The notes under the pieces are model-generated. The model was not told the origin of the DNA, did no database searches, and was given only the letters and a program-made list of their open reading frames with translations. The translations under genes and the position numbers were made by a program. Positions 21,424 through 24,060 of a stretch of 24,060 bases of DNA are shown one piece after another; position 1 is the stretch's first letter; each line of letters opens with the position of its first letter. Origin of the DNA: a virus; the IMG/VR virus record IMGVR_UViG_3300024346_000506, positions 1 to 24,060 of that record; one strand, 5' to 3'.

Positions 21424-21630
21424 ATGAACATCAAACGGATAAAAGAACAGCTTGATTACCAAATAGACACGCTATTCCAAGCTGGTTATGACCTTGGCTG
21501 GAACGCGCTGCTAGAGGATCTAGAGCAGTACGCAGATACTCAATGGAATCTAAACAACAAAACCACAGCGGAAATCGTCCGCAAACTAACAAATGAGATG
21601 AGGGTCGGTGGCTGGAATGACCAAGCATGA
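21424..21630 (+). CDS. Small helical hypothetical protein
   Basis: The 68-residue product has a strong AAGGAG site and a helical, charged sequence (INIKRIKEQLDYQ-type start, FQAGYDLGWNALLEDLEQYA, TTAEIVRKLTNEMRVGG). The FQAGYDLGWNALL stretch resembles a weaker version of the FYxQGxxAER element in two later small ORFs. It opens a run of small coupled genes before the methyltransferases. Role unknown. Confidence 0.75.
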   Translation: MNIKRIKEQLDYQIDTLFQAGYDLGWNALLEDLEQYADTQWNLNNKTTAEIVRKLTNEMRVGGWNDQA

Positions 21631-21868
21631 TTGGAGACACTTCAGGTATGAAGTCGCTGAGTTTTTCTTTGGCAACATACTAGACGAGACATTCAGGGAC
21701 GGGCAGATCTCAGGTGTGGAGTACACATCGAGAACTCTCGGCATGGCAGTGCGTAACCTGGATGTATCAAAGATGACCAAGACCCAGAAGATAGGGCACG
21801 AAGCTTCTATGGCGGCAATCGCAGAAGCCAAGAAAGAAATTATGAGAAAGACCGGAGTAGCACTATGA
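21617..21868 (+). CDS. Small helical hypothetical protein
   Basis: The 83-residue product starts at the ATG 21617 inside the previous gene; the in-frame GTG at 21608 is a weaker option with a poorly spaced AGGG. It has an aromatic/acidic start (HDWRHFRYEVAEFFFGNIL), a central region with GVEYTSRTLGMAVRNLD, and a Lys-rich helix (SMAAIAEAKKEIMRK). No known domain is visible. Its stop overlaps the redoxin start (ATGA). Confidence 0.72.
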   Translation: MTKHDWRHFRYEVAEFFFGNILDETFRDGQISGVEYTSRTLGMAVRNLDVSKMTKTQKIGHEASMAAIAEAKKEIMRKTGVAL

Positions 21869-22131
21869 AGATCCCAGTAGTTATTTACACAACCCCTAAC
21901 TGCCCTCAGTGCATGATGACAGCCCGCAAGATGGACAAGCTAGGCATCGTCTACGACAAGGTAGACCTAACCCAGCACCCTGACCTAGTAGAGCGCTTCA
22001 AGGAGATGGGCCACATGGCAGCACCGATTGTAGTCACCGACAAGAAAACTTGGTCAGGATTCCGTCTGGAAAAGATTGAGTCTCTAGCACGATTCCTAGC
22101 AAGCGAGGAAGCCAAAGGAGAGCAGAAGTGA
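21865..22131 (+). CDS. NrdH-like redoxin / glutaredoxin
   Basis: The 88-residue product has the redoxin fold with catalytic CPQC at residues 13-16 after PVVIYTTPN, the AAPIV strand with the cis-proline, and KKTWSGFRLEKIESLARF, the FxxDxxL-like helix typical of NrdH-type proteins. Such redoxins reduce ribonucleotide reductase or other targets. No reductase gene is in the window, so it may serve the host enzyme or a phage one outside the window. It overlaps genes on both sides by a few bases. Confidence 0.88.
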   Translation: MKIPVVIYTTPNCPQCMMTARKMDKLGIVYDKVDLTQHPDLVERFKEMGHMAAPIVVTDKKTWSGFRLEKIESLARFLASEEAKGEQK

Positions 22132-22322
22132 GCATCAACGACCTAATTGCTTCTAACTGCAACAACTTCTACGAGCAGGGCAAGAAAGCCGAGCGTCATC
22201 GAGTCCTTCGTATCTGCGAGGAAATCAGCATTCCATACGAGAGTGAATTGGCAAACGAAAGCGGAGATGTTGTATTCATCAAGGACCTAATCAGCTACAT
22301 GAACGACAAGGATTACGAATGA
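22128..22322 (+). CDS. Small hypothetical protein with FYEQG-AER element
   Basis: The 64-residue product (GTG start overlapping the previous stop) begins INDLIASNCNNFYEQGKKAER and continues with a helical region HRVLRICEEI and an acidic C-terminus. The NFYEQGxxAERxRxL segment recurs in the ORF at 22537. Function is unknown. Confidence 0.7.
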   Translation: MSINDLIASNCNNFYEQGKKAERHRVLRICEEISIPYESELANESGDVVFIKDLISYMNDKDYE

Positions 22323-22540
22323 CACTCAAATCAGAACACAACAGGATTGAGGCTGACTTTCAGCAGGCAGCAGGTTTACTTCGCCATGATCTAATCTGGA
22401 GCGAGGACTTCGACGCAATTCGGTTAGACCTAGCAGACTACCTAGAGAGGGTTAGTACCCTCGGTGTAGCCAACAGTCCATCGCTGGTTAGCCTGGTACA
22501 GCACTTGCTCGCCACCGAGAACGACCTGAGCGTGTCATGA
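22319..22540 (+). CDS. Small hypothetical protein
   Basis: The 73-residue product is helical (EHNRIEADFQQAAGLLRHDL, DFDAIRLDLADYLERVS, SLVSLVQHLLATENDL) without a recognised domain. It starts and ends at ATGA overlaps with its neighbours, so it is part of a coupled chain of four small genes before the methyltransferase. Role unknown. Confidence 0.7.
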   Translation: MTLKSEHNRIEADFQQAAGLLRHDLIWSEDFDAIRLDLADYLERVSTLGVANSPSLVSLVQHLLATENDLSVS

Positions 22541-22731
22541 ATCCAGACTGGACAGCACAGATTCCCGATTCGTATGTCACTGACCTAAAGAGGCAGGACC
22601 ACGCCTCTAATGTCAGAAACTTTTACCGCAATCAGGGCGCAGAGGCAGAGCGCTTCAAGCTACTAGCAATGGTGGCAGACATAGACCCAGAGGTTGCCAA
22701 GCAAATGATGAGCAGAATTGAGAACCAGTGA
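22537..22731 (+). CDS. Small hypothetical protein with FYRNQG-AER element
   Basis: The 64-residue product contains NVRNFYRNQGAEAERFKLL followed by AMVADIDPEVAKQMMSRI, a pattern shared with the ORF at 22128, which suggests descent from a common small gene. It overlaps both neighbours by 4 bases. No known function. Confidence 0.7.
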   Translation: MNPDWTAQIPDSYVTDLKRQDHASNVRNFYRNQGAEAERFKLLAMVADIDPEVAKQMMSRIENQ

Positions 22732-23987
22732 TAAAAACCGAAAACGCCACCGTCTACATTGGCAACAACCTAGACATCTTGCCAACGCTTCCAGACAACA
22801 GCGTTGATTCCATAGTCACTGACCCACCTTATGAACTGGGGTTTATGGGGAAGAAATGGGACTCATCAGGCATTGCTTACTCGGTTGAGCTTTGGCGTGA
22901 GTGCCTTAGAGTTCTAAAGCCAGGTGGTCACCTGCTTTCTTTCGGCGGCACACGCACTTGGCATAGGGTCGCAGTTGGTATTGAGGATGCAGGGTTTGAA
23001 GTCAGGGACTCAATCGCTTGGATGTATGGGTCAGGGTTCCCTAAGTCGCTGGATGTATCAAAGGCGATAGACAAGTCGGCAGGGGCAGAGCGTGAAGTAA
23101 TTGGCACAAAAATTGCAAGCCCTAAAGGTATCAGCGGAGCAGAAGGCAGAACTGACTCAGCCGCTGGAGCCTACGGCGGCGAAAGCAAAGAAATAAACAT
23201 CACAGCACCCTCAACACCAGAAGCTCAACAATGGGAAGGATGGGGAACAGCACTCAAGCCAGCCTTTGAACCCATCGTTGTCGCTCGCAAACCCCTAATC
23301 GGCACAGTAGCCGCAAATGTCTTAGAACATGGCACAGGGGCGTTGAACATAGACGGCAGCAGGATAGGGACAGAAGTCATGGGTGGCGGAACTATGCCCA
23401 ACCTGAGAGATGTCGGCGCAATGAGCAAAGAGGCTACTGGGATTGACAAACTGAGCTTTGGTCAAAATCCAAGACCTGCAACTCGAATAGAACAGGCACA
23501 ATACACAGGCAGATGGCCTGCCAATGTAATCCTTGACGAATACAGCGCAGAGATTCTTGATGAGCAGAGCGGAGCATCACGATTCTTCTATTGCGCTAAA
23601 GCCTCAAAGCGTGACAGGAATGAGGGGCTAGATGAGTTAGGAGACACTACCGCTGGCAACATGGTAGATCGAGAAGAAGGTTCGGCTGGAATGAATAGCC
23701 CAAGAGCAGGGGCAGGCAGGACATCAGGGGCTAAGAACTTTCACCCAACAGTCAAACCAACCCAGCTAATGCGCTACCTAGTCAAGCTGGTAACCCCACC
23801 TAACGGCACAGTCCTAGATCCGTTCACAGGCTCAGGCTCAACAGGCAAGGCTGCAATCCTTGAAGGCTTTAGTTTTATAGGGTGCGAACTTACCGAGGAC
23901 TACATTCCGATTATTGAAGGCAGGCTGATTCACGCTGAAAAGCAAAAGATAGAAAATCAACTAAAGCAAGATGAAGGGTTATTTTGA
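22728..23987 (+). CDS. DNA methyltransferase (beta-class, N6-adenine or N4-cytosine type)
   Basis: The 419-residue product has catalytic motif IV DPPY at 32-35 near the start and the AdoMet-binding motif I FTGSGSTG around 366-373 near the end, the order of beta-class amino-methyltransferases. Between them is HPTVKPTQLM (motif X region) and a roughly 300-residue variable stretch that includes the target recognition part. GTG start overlaps the previous stop. It would modify phage DNA to resist host restriction; sequence specificity cannot be read here. No restriction enzyme partner is seen. Confidence 0.93.
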   Translation: MIKTENATVYIGNNLDILPTLPDNSVDSIVTDPPYELGFMGKKWDSSGIAYSVELWRECLRVLKPGGHLLSFGGTRTWHRVAVGIEDAGFEVRDSIAWMYGSGFPKSLDVSKAIDKSAGAEREVIGTKIASPKGISGAEGRTDSAAGAYGGESKEINITAPSTPEAQQWEGWGTALKPAFEPIVVARKPLIGTVAANVLEHGTGALNIDGSRIGTEVMGGGTMPNLRDVGAMSKEATGIDKLSFGQNPRPATRIEQAQYTGRWPANVILDEYSAEILDEQSGASRFFYCAKASKRDRNEGLDELGDTTAGNMVDREEGSAGMNSPRAGAGRTSGAKNFHPTVKPTQLMRYLVKLVTPPNGTVLDPFTGSGSTGKAAILEGFSFIGCELTEDYIPIIEGRLIHAEKQKIENQLKQDEGLF

Positions 23988-24060
23988 TGCTAGAGGGACT
24001 AATCCACAATGAAGATTGCCTAGAGACAATGGGCAGAATGTCAGACGCTTCAATTGACCT
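23987..24060 (+). CDS. 5' end of a second DNA methyltransferase (cut by window edge)
   Basis: The ATG overlaps the previous stop as TGATG. The 24 visible residues read MLEGLIHNEDCLETMGRM followed by SDASIDL, which is the opening of another amino-methyltransferase (INxDCLExMxxMxDxSIDL usually leads to TDPPY). The rest lies beyond the window, so the motifs cannot be checked. Confidence 0.72.
   Translation, partial: MLEGLIHNEDCLETMGRMSDASID

Noticed and set aside
1-24060. tRNA genes, CRISPR arrays, insertion sequences, integrase or attachment sites
   Set aside because: No cloverleaf-like segment, spaced repeat array, transposase or recombinase motif was seen by eye in any gap; all gaps are under 210 bases.

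Overview
The window is the structural half and the start of the early half of a long-tailed (siphovirus-type) actinobacteriophage genome. Two WhiB-family regulators, found only in Actinobacteria and their phages, fix the host phylum. Base composition looks balanced by eye rather than strongly GC-rich, and leucine CTA is the favoured codon even in the capsid gene. Both suggest a moderate-GC actinobacterial host, for instance one of the small freshwater or marine groups; the genus is inference. No integrase, repressor, tRNA, CRISPR array or insertion sequence is visible.

Layout on the plus strand: 1-209, the end of an upstream gene and a G-rich gap that may include the packaging site; 210-5394, terminase small and large subunits, a tiny membrane protein, portal, a small beta-rich protein, capsid protease and a small acidic protein, ending in a strong terminator; 5554-6720, major capsid protein as its own unit between two terminators; 6805-8638, head-tail connector, tail terminator, tail tube and the two tail assembly chaperones linked by a -1 frameshift at CCCAAAA, ending in a third terminator; 8703-14971, a basic structural protein, tape measure, two baseplate/adhesin genes that look like one hub protein split by inserted binding modules, a distal fibre protein and a fibre chaperone-like protein; 14971-16131, lysis cassette (XhlA-like protein, M23 endolysin, holin).

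At 16124-16710 two WhiB genes run on the minus strand, converging on the holin and diverging from the early genes. Their promoters and the early promoter lie within about 300 bases, which makes this the likely switch between programmes. From 16740 the plus strand carries a lambda-exonuclease-type nuclease, a putative annealing protein, an HNH protein, a winged-helix replication protein and its likely partner, a zinc-binding HNH-like protein, an OB-fold ssDNA-binding protein, a RusA resolvase, a set of small coupled ORFs, a NrdH-like redoxin, and two adjacent DNA methyltransferases, the second cut by the window edge. About fifteen gene junctions are stop/start overlaps (TAATG, TAGTG, ATGA, GTGA, TGATG), so translational coupling is the rule.

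The points most worth a second look are: a Lys/Pro-rich ORF with an ideal ribosome binding site lying in a second frame inside the 5' end of the protease gene; the split tail hub; the paired WhiB genes, one with an AT-hook-like tail and one without any DNA-binding tail, with leaderless-looking promoters; and the repeated terminator tail that recurs at a fixed distance from a -10-like element.
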